Shown here: positions 54,444-64,000 of the stretch, in pieces
Position numbering within the stretch: the stretch's first letter is position 1
How the letters are laid out: each line of letters starts with the position of its first letter
From: Bog-473 sp963783245
Lineage (GTDB): Bacteria; Actinomycetota; Acidimicrobiia; Acidimicrobiales; RAAP-2
DNA: 64,000 bases
NCBI GenBank assembly: GCA_963783245.1
Contig: CAWAMS010000002.1
Location: forward strand, 744,001 to 808,000
Reading direction: 5' to 3'
The notes under the pieces: model-generated
The model's input: only the letters and a program-made list of their open reading frames with translations
What the model was told of the DNA's origin: nothing
Database searches by the model: none
Position numbers and translations under genes: made by a program

Positions 54444-56814
54444 GGGTTGAACGCTCAGGTCGTTGGGTTTGCCGGATTCTGCACGGACGGACTCGACCAC
54501 GAAGCCACCGGGGTCCCGAAGGAGCTGGTCCACGGCATCGGCCGCGAGTGGTTGCGCGAAGAGGAAGCCTTGTCCTGTGTCGACCCCGGCCGCTTCGAGC
54601 TGTTTCCACTGGGCGTGGGTCTCAACTCCCTCGGCAATGACTTCGAGTCCGAGCGCCTTTCCCAGTTGCACGAAGGTGCGCACGATCGCCGCCGACTTTT
54701 CGGCGTCCCCGATGCCCGACACGAACGACCGGTCGATCTTGAGGATGTCGATGGGGAATTGCTGGAGGTACGCCAGTGAGGAGAACCCGGTGCCGAAATC
54801 GTCGATGGCCAGCCGAACGCCGACCGCCTTGAGCATCTTCAGACGGGTCACCGTCGTCTCGACGTTGTGCATCAGTGTGGACTCGGTGAGCTCGAGCACC
54901 AACATGGCGGCATCGAATCCGCTGGCCGCGAGCGAGCGATAGACGTCGTCGACGATCCGGTCGCGCTGGAGCTGCTTGGCGGCGACGTTGACCGACACCA
55001 CGAAGCGATGACCCTGCCGCTGCCACTTCGCTCCCTGACGGCATGCCGTCTCCAGCACCCATCGGCCGACCGGGACGATCAGTCCACTCGATTCGAGGGC
55101 GGGAATGAATTCGTCGGGCTGTACGACCCCCCGTGTGGGATGACGCCAACGCAGGAGAGCCTCGACACCGGTGAAGACACCGGTGGAGAGGTCGATGGTG
55201 GGTTGGTAGAGCAGGAAGAACTGATCAGCGGCAAGGGCCCGGTGGAGATCCACGTCGAGACTGCGGTGGTCGTCGACCGATTCCAGCATCGAAGGCGTGA
55301 AGACGGCGAATCGGCTCTTTTCCGGCTGCTTTGGCGCGGTACAGCGCGATGTCGGCGTCGCGCAGCAGCTCTTCGGGCATGGTCCGGTCACCGCGTGGCG
55401 ATCCCGATGCTGGCGGTGATCGACAAGGGGACATCGCTGCCGGGGATCTCGAAGGGAGGTTCCAGTGTCGGCGAGAATGCGCTCTGCGACAGCGTCGGCA
55501 ACTCCGGTCTGGCCGTGGACCCTTCGGTCAAGACGACGAACTCATCGCCACCGAGGCGCCCGACGGTGTCGCCCTCGCGCAGCACCTCGGACAATCTGCG
55601 CCCCGACGCGGGCCAGGAGCTCATCGCCCGACTCGATGGCCCAGGGTGTCGTTGATGTCCTTGAAGTTGTCGAGGTCCAAGAAGAGGGCAGCGGGCGTGG
55701 TGTGCTCGCGTCGGGCATGCGCCATCATGTGCGCGATCCGGTCGAGGATCAGCGCTCGATTCGGCAGACCGGTGAGCGGGTCGTGGAACGCCTGATGGCG
55801 CAGCTCCTCGGTTCGTTCGGCCACGAGCTCCAGCGCCCGTGATCGGCTCGTTCCCAGCAGCATAGAGCATGAGCCCCAGGAGCAGGCTCAGGATGAAGCC
55901 GCCGACCAGCAGGTACAGCGCGTGGGGGTTCGAGAGGACGCCTCCGCCGGTTGCCGGCCCCAGGACGTCGATGTGCCAGCTGTTGGAGAGGTTCGATCGA
56001 TGTCGACTGCGCGTCGTGCGGCACGACCCCCGCTCTGAAGGTGGTGGACGAGGAGCCGGCGCCATAGTGGAATGCCACGGCGGTGGAAGGATGATGCGCG
56101 AGCGCGGTGTCCAAGAGGACACCGGGCAGGATCGCGATACCCGTCCAACCCAAGAGATCGGCCCGGCGAGCCTCAACGGTGCCGGGTACGCGCGCCTCCG
56201 CCATAGATGGCAGCGCCTATCGCCAGCTCCTCGACGTTCCCCTGCTTGTAGGGCAGATACTCGTCTTGGCCCGAGTCCCGGGAGTGGAGGAGCTCGGAGC
56301 GAAGAGGTGATTGGCAGAAGTCGATACCGTCGGGAAGGTCAGTCGTCGTCTTCCGCGAGCGGGACACCGACGCCAGGCAGTAATACGGACGGTTCCCGGA
56401 GGGCGTCACGGCGAACGTCCCCGCGGCGGCGAGGGGTCCGGACGGGTCGGCGACCTGTCGGGCCGCGTACGCGGTCAATTGCGACGGCCGTACCAGCTGA
56501 ATGTCGAATATGGTCTGCACTTCCGGATAGCGGGCGAAGGCACGCACGGACTTCGTCCACGCAAGGAAGTCAGCCTCGGTCGTGTCGGGATTTCTGACCA
56601 GCACGGCCCCCGTGCTGATGGTGAGATCCTGCTCATGCACGATCGCCAGTTGCAGGGTCGAGGAGATCTCCGCGGCAGATGCGAGAAAGACCTGCCGTGA
56701 CTTGCTGCCGTCGTTGCGCGCCACGGCACGAGCTCCGACGACGCGACGCGACGGTGCCCGACCGCGAGAAACGACGATCATGACGGCCAGCCAGAAACTG
56801 CGGCGCGTCCTCAC
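54438..56814 (-). CDS. Sensor protein with GGDEF and EAL domains (frame changes)
   Basis: The start near 56814 is followed by an N-terminal sensor region resembling CHASE (FLASAAEISSTLQLAIVHEQ; ARYPEVQTIFDIQLVRP; YYCLASVSRS). A membrane helix follows (LYLLVGGFILSLLLGLMLYA). The GGDEF domain (LTGLPNRALILDRIAHMMAH; LFLDLDNFKDINDTLGH; GRLGGDEFVVL) and the EAL domain (EALLRWRHPTRGVVQPDEF; LAIDDFGTGFSSLAYLQQFP; IDILKIDRSFVSG; LEVIAEGVETHAQ) come next. The domains lie in different frames, with switches near 56170, 55650 and 55390. It would make or degrade cyclic-di-GMP. Its stop overlaps that of the convergent ABC-F gene. Confidence 0.85.
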
Positions 56815-57257
56815 TCCGGCGTCCGTTCAATTGATGGCGACCTTCGTGGGGTCGCTCATGGTGAGGCGACATGCAAGAGGCCCAGCTTGCGCGCAGCGAG
56901 ACGCCGGACGACCCACTCAATCCCAACAGCAGCACAACTTCGCCTCTGTAACGGCTGTTCAGGGACGTCAGCGTGCCGCAGGACCGTGCCGTCGGCATGG
57001 GAGACGGACAACGACCACAGTTGCGAACAATGACCTCCGCCGCATCTTCGTCCTCCATCGTGGGCACCCGCTGCGAACAGGGTGAATTGGGCTGTAGTTG
57101 GGATTAGGTGGTCCGTCCGGAGATTCTCGGAAGGCACCATTGTCCCCATGAACTCGGGAACCCGCCATGCGATCGGCGGAGCGTCGCTATGAAGTTGAGG
57201 CGTAAAGAGAAGACTGACGCGGCGATCCGATCGTCGAGTCCCACGACGCGCCGGTAG
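56815..57257. other. No supported gene
   Basis: Short ORFs on both strands do not resemble proteins. The region separates the divergent sensor gene and the pilus operon, so promoters of both are expected here, but I could not point to convincing -35/-10 boxes. Confidence 0.4.
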
Positions 57258-59088
57258 GTGCTGTTGTCGAGCCGGTCACTGTCGGCAGGCGATGCAGACG
57301 TCGGCCCCCTCCAACACTCTGGCTGCGTCTGTCGCCGGCGGAGCCACGGGGTTCCGTTGCCGTCGTCACCGAGCCGCGAGTCCATCGTCGATCCAACCGC
57401 GACCGGCCGCGCCGGGCAGCAACTCGGCGACGTCCTCGTCCTGCGCGGTCTCGTCACCCACGCGCAGGTCCAAGAGGCACTGGAATTGCAGGCATCATCG
57501 GGCGGCCGTCTCGGAGAACTCCTCGTCCAGATGGGCGTCCTCGAGGAGCGCAACCTCGTCGAAGCGCTGGCGGAGTTCTTCGGGATGCCCGTTGCAGACC
57601 TCCGCCGTTACAAGCCGGACCCCGAAGCCCTCGCACTCATTTCTGAGGACGTCGCCCGTTCGAACATGGCCATGCCCATCAGCCTGCACGACGACGGATT
57701 GCACGTCGCGGTGGCCGAGCCGAGCGACTCGCTCCGTTTCCTTCTGTCCGAGAAGAGCGGTCATCCGGTTCGACTCCTGCTCGCCCCGACGAGCGATGTC
57801 CTGTGGGCGATCGACAGCAACTACCGCGCCATCGGTGGCGTGGCGCAGCTCGTCCAGGCCTTCGAGGTCGTCGAGGGCTCGCGCAAGCGGGTGGTGGAAT
57901 CGGCCGCCCCCGTGGTCGTCGCGGACGATGCACCGGTGGTGCAGGTGGTCGACCGCATCCTCGTCCAGGCCATGCGTGACCGCACCTCCGACGTGCACAT
58001 TGAGCCGTCCGATGAAATCGTCCGGGTCCGGTTCCGCATCGACGGTGCCTTGAAGGAGATCCTGGTCCTTCCCGCGGCGATGGGACTCGGACTGGTCAGT
58101 CGCATCAAGATCATGGCGGGGATGAACATCGTCGAGCGCCGCCGTCCCCAGGACGGCCAGTTGACGACCACGGTCGACGGGAAGGAAGTCGACGTCAGGG
58201 TGGCCACCACCGCCACCATCTGGGGCGAGAAGTGCGTCATGCGTATTCTCGACAAGACCCGATCCGTCCTCCGCCTCGACGACCTCGGCATGCCGGTCGA
58301 CACCCACGCCAGGTACTCCAAGATCGTGCGCGCTCCGTTCGGCATGGTGCTCTGCGCCGGGCCCACCGGAAGTGGCAAGACGACGACCCTCTACGCCACG
58401 CTGAGCGAAGTCAGCAACCCCACGCTCAACGTCATGACGATCGAAGACCCGGTCGAGTACGTGTTCCCGTCCATCAACCAGATCCAGACGAACGACCAGG
58501 CCGGCCTCACCTTCGCCACCGGACTGAAGTCGATCCTCCGGCAGGACCCCGACGTGATCCTCGTCGGTGAGATCCGTGACGTCGAAACGGCGAGGGTGGC
58601 CGTACAGTCGCGCTCTGACCGGGCACTTCGTGGTCTCCTCGCTCCACGCCACGGACGCCGTCTCGGCCCTGCACCGGTTCTTCGACATGGGGATCGAGTC
58701 CTTCCTCATCGCTTCGTCCGTCCTGGCCGTTGTCGGGCAGCGACTCGTGCGAAGGATCTGTCCCGCCTGCAAGACCCGCTACACCCCCACGGCGGAAGAG
58801 ATGGCGTTCTACGAGGACAGCGGTGGACCGCCGAAAGAGGAGTTCTACCGCGGGACGGGTTGCAACTTCTGCAGTGACACCGGGTATCAGGACCGCATCG
58901 GTGTGTATGAGCTTCTTGAGATGACCCCGGAAATCAGGCGGCTGATCGTTGGATGGGCGACTCAGGAAGAACTGCGCAGTCTGGCGCAGAAGCAGGGAAT
59001 GCGCACCCTCCGCACCGAAGCGATCAATCTCGTTGCGGAGGACATTACGACGGTTGCCGAAGTGATTAGGAGCATGTACACGCTATGA
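57258..59088 (+). CDS. pilB: Type IV pilus/type II secretion assembly ATPase (PilB/GspE)
   Basis: A protein of about 560-600 aa. The N-terminal MshEN-type domain (QLGDVLVLRGLVTHAQVQEA; GRLGELLVQMGVLEERNLVE) is followed by the secretion ATPase: ASDxHxE-like TSDVHIEPSDEIVRVRFRID, Walker A CAGPTGSGKTTTLYATLSE, the Asp box TIEDPVEYVFPSINQIQTND, Walker B DPDVILVGEIRD. A frame change near 58605 leads to LTGHFVVSSLHATDAVSALH and the tetracysteine zinc motif RRICPACKTRYTP/GCNFCSDTGY. The start is uncertain: GTG 57258 or ATG 57292 after an indel. The stop overlaps the next ATG. Confidence 0.9.
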
Positions 59089-60308
59089 AGACCAACACGA
59101 GCACGCTCAAGTTCCGCTACAGCGCCATCGACGCGTCTGGAGCCAAGGTGTCGGGAGTCGAGACGGCGATTTCGTCAGGCGCCGCTCACCTCGCGCTCGT
59201 CCAGCGGGGATTCCAGCCTTTGGAGGTCAACGAGAAGACGAGCCTCGCCAAGTTCGAGATCACCAAGAAGAAGGTTCCCCGCAAGGAGATCATGCACTTC
59301 TCCCGCCAGATGGGCGTCTTCATGAAGGCGGGCATCCCGATCATGGAAGCCCTCGAGGTGATCGAGACGGAGACCACCGACAAGCTGATGAAGAAGGTCA
59401 TCGTGGAGATGATCGACGACCTCCGCGCCGGTGACACCTTCACCGCGGCCGCCGCCGCCCATCCTGAGGCGTTCCCGAACTTCTACGTGGGCATTCTCGA
59501 GTCGGCCGAATTGACCGGAAATCTCGACACCGTCCTGAACCAGCTGGCGGACTACATCGAGCGCGACGTCGAAGCTCGTTCGACGCTGACGTCGGCCCTC
59601 ATCTATCCGGCCGTGGTGGCCTTCATGTCGGTCGGGGTCGTCGTCGTCCTGGCGACGTTCGTGATGCCGCGTTTCGTGGTGTTCTTCAACTCCCTGCACG
59701 CAAAGCTTCCCCTTCCGACTCGCATGCTGCTCAGCGGGTCGAGCTTCTTCTCCCACAACGTCATCGAAATCGTGGCATTCGTCCTGTTCGTCGTGGGTGG
59801 TTTCATCTTCATGCGGCGCTCGGTGAAGGGCCGGGCCATCCTCGACGGGATCATTCTCAAGCTGCCCGTTCTCGGCCTCCTCGTCCAGGCGGCCGTTCTC
59901 GAGCGGGTCTGCCGGGTGCTCTCCTCCATGATCAGGGCCGGAGTCGACCTTCCCCAGGCGATGTCCGTCACGGCGGAGTCGGCGAACAATGCCGTCTATC
60001 GAGACGGCATCAACCGGATCCGTGAGCAGATGATGGAAGGGCAGGGACTGGCGGACCCGCTGGCAGAGACGGGCCTCTTCCCGGGCGCGGCCAAGCAGAT
60101 GTTCCGAGTCGGCGAGGAAACCGGGACACTCGACACGCAACTCGAGACGGCAGCGGTGTACTACCACCGTGAGCTCGAGGTCAGGGTGAAGCACTTCACG
60201 AGCCTGTTCGAGCCCGCCGTCATCATCTTCATGGGCGTCGTCGTCGGCTTCGTCGCCGTGGCCCTCATCTCTGCGATGTACGGCATCTACAGCCAGGTCA
60301 AGACGTGA
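59085..60308 (+). CDS. pilC: Type IV pilus/type II secretion inner-membrane platform protein (PilC/GspF)
   Basis: A 407-aa protein with two T2SF domains: FSRQMGVFMKAGIPIMEALE, VEMIDDLRAGDTFTAAAAAH and YVGILESAELTGNLDTVLNQ in the first; VLSSMIRAGVDLPQAMSVTA and QMFRVGEETGTLDTQLETAA in the second. Each is followed by a membrane helix (VVAFMSVGVVVVLATFVMP; AVIIFMGVVVGFVAVALISA). It couples the ATPase to pilin insertion. ATGA overlaps pilB and GTGA overlaps the next gene, so these genes are translated as a unit. The frame is intact. Confidence 0.93.
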   Translation: MKTNTSTLKFRYSAIDASGAKVSGVETAISSGAAHLALVQRGFQPLEVNEKTSLAKFEITKKKVPRKEIMHFSRQMGVFMKAGIPIMEALEVIETETTDKLMKKVIVEMIDDLRAGDTFTAAAAAHPEAFPNFYVGILESAELTGNLDTVLNQLADYIERDVEARSTLTSALIYPAVVAFMSVGVVVVLATFVMPRFVVFFNSLHAKLPLPTRMLLSGSSFFSHNVIEIVAFVLFVVGGFIFMRRSVKGRAILDGIILKLPVLGLLVQAAVLERVCRVLSSMIRAGVDLPQAMSVTAESANNAVYRDGINRIREQMMEGQGLADPLAETGLFPGAAKQMFRVGEETGTLDTQLETAAVYYHRELEVRVKHFTSLFEPAVIIFMGVVVGFVAVALISAMYGIYSQVKT

Positions 60309-62007
60309 GGCAGGTCCGGCACGAGGTGCCCCGACCCGTTCGGACGCCGTGGCGCAGTTGCGCCGGCGGTGCCCAGACGCGCGAGGAGAGTGGGTTCACT
60401 CTCATCGAGCTGATCATCGTCGCCTTGATCATCCCGATCATCATCGGGGCGATCACCTTGGCGCTCATCTCGATCTTCTCGCTGCAGACCAGCACGACGA
60501 GCCGCATTTCCGACTCGAGCGACGCACAGGTCGTCTCGTCCAATTTCGAGACCGACGTACAGAATGCGACGCTGATCACCTCAGCCTCACCGAGCTCTCC
60601 GCAGTGCGTGCCAGGCTCAACGGTAGCCGGCGCGACACAGGTCATGGGGCTGCAGTCGGCGGCCAACGGGGGGACCGTCATCTCCTATGAAGAGGTCCCG
60701 AACGGGAACAACGGCTACAGCCTCATGCGCTACGTGTGCCAAGGCGGGGCCAACACGTCGCCGGTGAGCGCATCGGCCGTCTCGAACAACGTCCCGGCCG
60801 GTCAGACCGTGTCTATTGCCTGCGACGCGACGCTGGCGGCGGCGCAAACGAGCGGGACTGCCTACACGTCGTTGAATGTCACTCCGTTGCCCGCAAACGT
60901 GGCGGCCGGGGACACCATCCAGGTCGGCTCATCGGGCACGACACAAACGTATACGGCGGCTACGGCGGGCGCCGGAGCGATCTCGCTCTCGGTGAGTTCG
61001 CCATCGCCTGCGTTGAGTCCGGGCTTTGCCATCGGGGCGCAGGTGGTCGACACCGCGTGGGCCGCCAGCAACTGCGGGGCGAATACAAGTTGGATAAGCA
61101 CGGCCAGCGTGACCAGCGTGACATTCGCCACAACGGGAGCAGGGAAACTGCCCTACGCCTACACCCTGGTCGCCGTCCCTCGGCCGAGTTCGACGCCCAG
61201 CCAGCCCACGACAGTGACGTCACCCAACTCGAGCTGCGTCTTCGCCACCGGCTCGGGTACCTACACGTCCTCCCTCTGCTTCGTGGACTTCTCCTCGTGG
61301 AATAGCTACAACGGCGTCTCTTCTGCGTCCTGTCCGGGTGAGGGCCTGGCCATGTCGGCCGGCATTACCAACACCTCGTACACGTTGACGTTCTGCCTCA
61401 ACGTGCAGAGCGTGGCGACGGCCACGCGGTGCCCCGGTGACGGGGCCCATCGGGACCAACGCGGGATACAACGGCGTCGCCGCGGTGTCCTTTCCCACCT
61501 ACCCAGAAGCGTTCCTCGGCAATAACGGGTTCTACACCGTGGCCGCCTCCCAACATCCGGCGCTCTATCAACAGGACTCAGGGACGGGCAAGACCACGAC
61601 CGTCACCATCACCAATATCGAGGTCTCGGACAAGAACAGCGGCACGCCTGCCACGGGTTGGCAGTTGGTGACGGGTGACGCCGAGACGACGGACGCCGGT
61701 GAGTCAATGACGTGGTCAACCGGTAACCCCAACACACCCCTGAATCTTCTTCCCAATACACCGACGTCTCCTATCGGCGACGCGTGTTCCGATCCGGTAT
61801 CTCCGAGCGGCTTGACGGGAGTGAACATTGTGACCTACGTCGGTTCACAGACGGTTGGATGTGCGTCGTCCACGTCCGACACGTCGTACCCCAGGATGGG
61901 GACGGTCATGCTCGAATCTCCAGTCGCCGACGCAGCTCACGGTGACCATGGTGGGTACCGGCCTCGAGGCGATGTTCCTCGGCGTTCTCTTGCCGTCGGG
62001 ATCATGA
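60305..62007 (+). CDS. Type IV pseudopilin-like protein (frame changes)
   Basis: The leader of about 28 residues ends in G before FTLIELIIVALIIPIIIGAI, the class III (prepilin peptidase) signal and hydrophobic helix. The ectodomain is Ser/Thr/Gly-rich (LQTSTTSRISDSSDAQVVSS; TTQTYTAATAGAGAISL). A frame change near 61430 continues with GPIGTNAGYNGVAAVSFPTY, and another near 61920 ends at TVTMVGTGLEAMFLGVLLPS, with the stop at 62005-62007 overlapping the ATG of the next gene. About 565 aa is long for a minor pilin, so it may carry an adhesive domain. Confidence 0.78.
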
Positions 62008-64000
62008 GACTCCTTTCCCGTTTCCACGCCGAGGGCGCCACGCGGCAGCGTGTCTCCGAGCAGTCGCGCCGGTCCGAGGCGGGCGACACGCTGATCGAGG
62101 TGCTGCTGGCCATCGTCATTCTCGGTATCGCCTCGGTCGCCATCCTTCTGGCCTTTGCCACGACGATCTCGGGTTCGGCCGAGCATCGCACCCTGACGAC
62201 GGCGGACACGGTGCTGAGAACCGCCGCAGAGCAGTCGACTTCTCTCATTCAGCAGCAATCGAGCTCGGCCTGGGGGCTGTGCCCCTCCTCCCCGTATTCC
62301 TGGCTGCAAACCAGCGTCACCCTTACTTCGGGCTACACCGAACAGGTGACAGGCGTCAGCTACTGGTCCAACTCGACGAGCCCTCCTTCGTTCGTCCCCT
62401 GGACGACGCCGGGTGCGTGCACGGTGAGCACCTCCATCTCTCCTCAGGTCAATTCGCCCGTACTGATCACGATCACGGTGACGTCGGCATCGGGGGCTGT
62501 CAGCTCTCCCCTGAGCTTCGTGGTCGATGATCCCTTCGCCCGCCCCATTCCGGCCGCGGGTGCCGCCACCCACCTGGCGTTCTTCAGTGCGCCGATCACG
62601 GGAACCTCCTCGACGGTCAGCAGTCCCTTCGGCTTCCAACCCGTGGTCGCGGTCGAAGATGCCAACAACAACATTGTCACGACGGCTTTCGCCTCCGTCA
62701 CGCTGTCGATCGGGTCAGGGCCCAACGGCGCAGCCCTGTCCAATTGCACGGCCACCCAGTTCAAGGGTGTCGTGACGCTATGCGGGCTGCTCGGTCAACG
62801 TGGTCGGCACGTATACCCTCTCGGCGAGCGAATTCGGGCTCGCCTCGGGCACGAGCTCCTCCTTCTACGTGGCCCCCGCGCCGCCCTACGCCTTCTCCAT
62901 CACCTCCAGCCCGTTGTCGGCCATTGCGTCGAGCTCCGCCAACATGGGACCGATCACGGTCCAGGAGCAGGACAGGTTCGGCAACCCGACAACGGTGGCC
63001 GAGACGGTCAATCTGTCGTCGAGTTCCGGCACCGGCGTCTTCTCCGCCACCCCCGGCGGAGCGGCCATCTCTTCGATCACCATCCCGGCCGGCTCGTCTT
63101 CGGTGAACGTCTACTACGGCGACACCAGTTCCGGGACGCCCACCATCACCGCCTCGGGGTCCCTCGCAAGTGGCACCCAGAGTGAGACCGTCACGGGCGG
63201 GCCTGCGACCCACTTGGTCTTCGCGACCTCACCCAGCAGCACCGCAACGGGCGGCAGCGCCTTTGGCACCCAGCCGATCGTGATCGCCGAGGATGTCTTC
63301 GGCAATGCGTCCACGGCGGACGCATCCACGGTCAACCTGGCCATCACGGGGGGCACGGGGACGAGCTGGGGCCAATTTGAACGGGTGCAGCGAGAGTGAA
63401 GCGTCCGGGGTGTTCACCTTCTCGGGTTGCTCGATCGACAAGATCGGCTCCGGCTACACCCTCACCGCGACCGACGGGTTCTATGCCCCGGCCACGAGCA
63501 GCACCATCAACGTCTCGGTGGGCCCGGCGTCCAGCTGGCGTTCACCACCCAACCCGTCGGGGGCGTGGCTGAATCGACGAACTTCGCCACCCAGCCCAAG
63601 GTCACGGTGCAGGATGCCGGGGGGAATACGGTCACCACCGATTCTGGCAACGTGACGCTGGGGATCGGCAGTTACTCGACCGCCAACAGCGGCACCACCC
63701 AGGGCAGTCTCACCTGTACCAACAACACGGTCAGTGCCGTGGCCGGTGTGGCCACCTTCGCCAACTGCAAGATCAGTGGGACGGCGGCCGCCGGTAACTA
63801 CGCGTTGAGCGCGACCCGGAGCGGCTTGAGCCCGGGGACCTCCTCCAACGTGTCGATTCTCGCCGGCACGCCACCAAGCTCGCCGTCACGACGCAACCGA
63901 CCAACACCGTCGCCGGGACCAATTTCACGGAAGGCGTGTCCGTCGAGGACTCCCTGGGCAACGTCGTCACCACGTCGTCCGCCTCAATCTCCCTGGCCAT
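62004..64000 (+). CDS. Pseudopilin fused to Ig-like repeats, truncated by the window end (frame changes)
   Basis: ATG 62004 overlaps the upstream stop. The leader ends with SRRSEAG before DTLIEVLLAIVILGIASVA, a class III pilin signal. After a pilin-like segment the protein carries repeated domains of about 90-100 aa, each with a string like ATHLAFFSAP, FGFQPVVAVEDANNNIVTTA, or ATHLVFATSP, FGTQPIVIAEDVFGNASTAD, and strands such as VTLSIGSGPNGAALSN. The repeats continue to base 64000 and beyond. Frame changes occur near 62780, 63370 and 63525. It may be a large pilus-linked adhesin. The number of repeats is unknown. Confidence 0.75.

Overview
The window is high-GC DNA with GTG/ATG starts, frequent 4-base ATGA/GTGA gene overlaps and typical actinobacterial gene content: GlgX, an NDMA-dependent alcohol dehydrogenase, a mycothiol-dependent maleylpyruvate isomerase-family protein, an Rpf-like muralytic protein and an encapsulin with encapsulated ferritin. 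An actinobacterium, perhaps of the Acidimicrobiia type, is the best guess; no rRNA or tRNA was seen to settle it. Many clearly functional host genes switch frame one or more times without losing similarity. I read most of these as single-base indels in the assembly rather than true pseudogenes, and flag each one.

Layout. 1-3304: end of a GH13 glycosidase gene, glgX and an alpha/beta hydrolase, joined by 4-base overlaps. 3357-3764 and 34408-34798: the C-terminal and N-terminal halves of one maleylpyruvate isomerase-family gene, split by a roughly 30.6-kb integrative element (3765-34413) bounded by CTAAGG. The left end of the element carries a large serine recombinase, a DNA methyltransferase, a D5-type helicase, a second serine recombinase and small phage-like genes. 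11488-19870 is a block of recombinases with cargo (AAA ATPase, ECF sigma plus membrane partner, PASTA protein, acetyltransferase) marked by repeats of GGATCACCTGTATA. 19951-27554 is an array of orphan Rhs C-terminal tips, each followed by a candidate immunity gene, separated by two near-identical tyrosine-recombinase units and by the 11-mer GTCGTAGTAGC in alternating orientation. 27733-34388 holds a terminase small subunit, a terminase split into ATPase and nuclease genes, and minus-strand accessory genes including a SprT-like protease. No capsid, portal or tail gene was seen, so the element resembles a phage-derived satellite or a decayed prophage rather than a full prophage.

34922-64000 is host chromosome: alcohol dehydrogenase, an EmrB-type exporter with a siderophore-interacting flavoprotein, a CoA-metabolism cluster (acyl-CoA synthetase, enoyl-CoA hydratase, CoA transferase, amidohydrolase), the encapsulin pair, an Rpf-like protein, cyclopropane-fatty-acid synthase, a DMT transporter divergent from a MarR regulator with a palindrome between them, a flippase-like membrane protein, patatin, an ABC-F ATPase, a CHASE-GGDEF-EAL protein, and a type IV pilus/type II secretion operon (pilB, pilC, two pseudopilin-like genes, the second fused to Ig-like repeats and running off the window).

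The most interesting part is the Rhs tip/immunity array with its embedded recombinases. Its regular geometry suggests site-specific assembly or exchange of toxin tips at the codons of the conserved YYD motif. That is an inference from the layout and has not been demonstrated.
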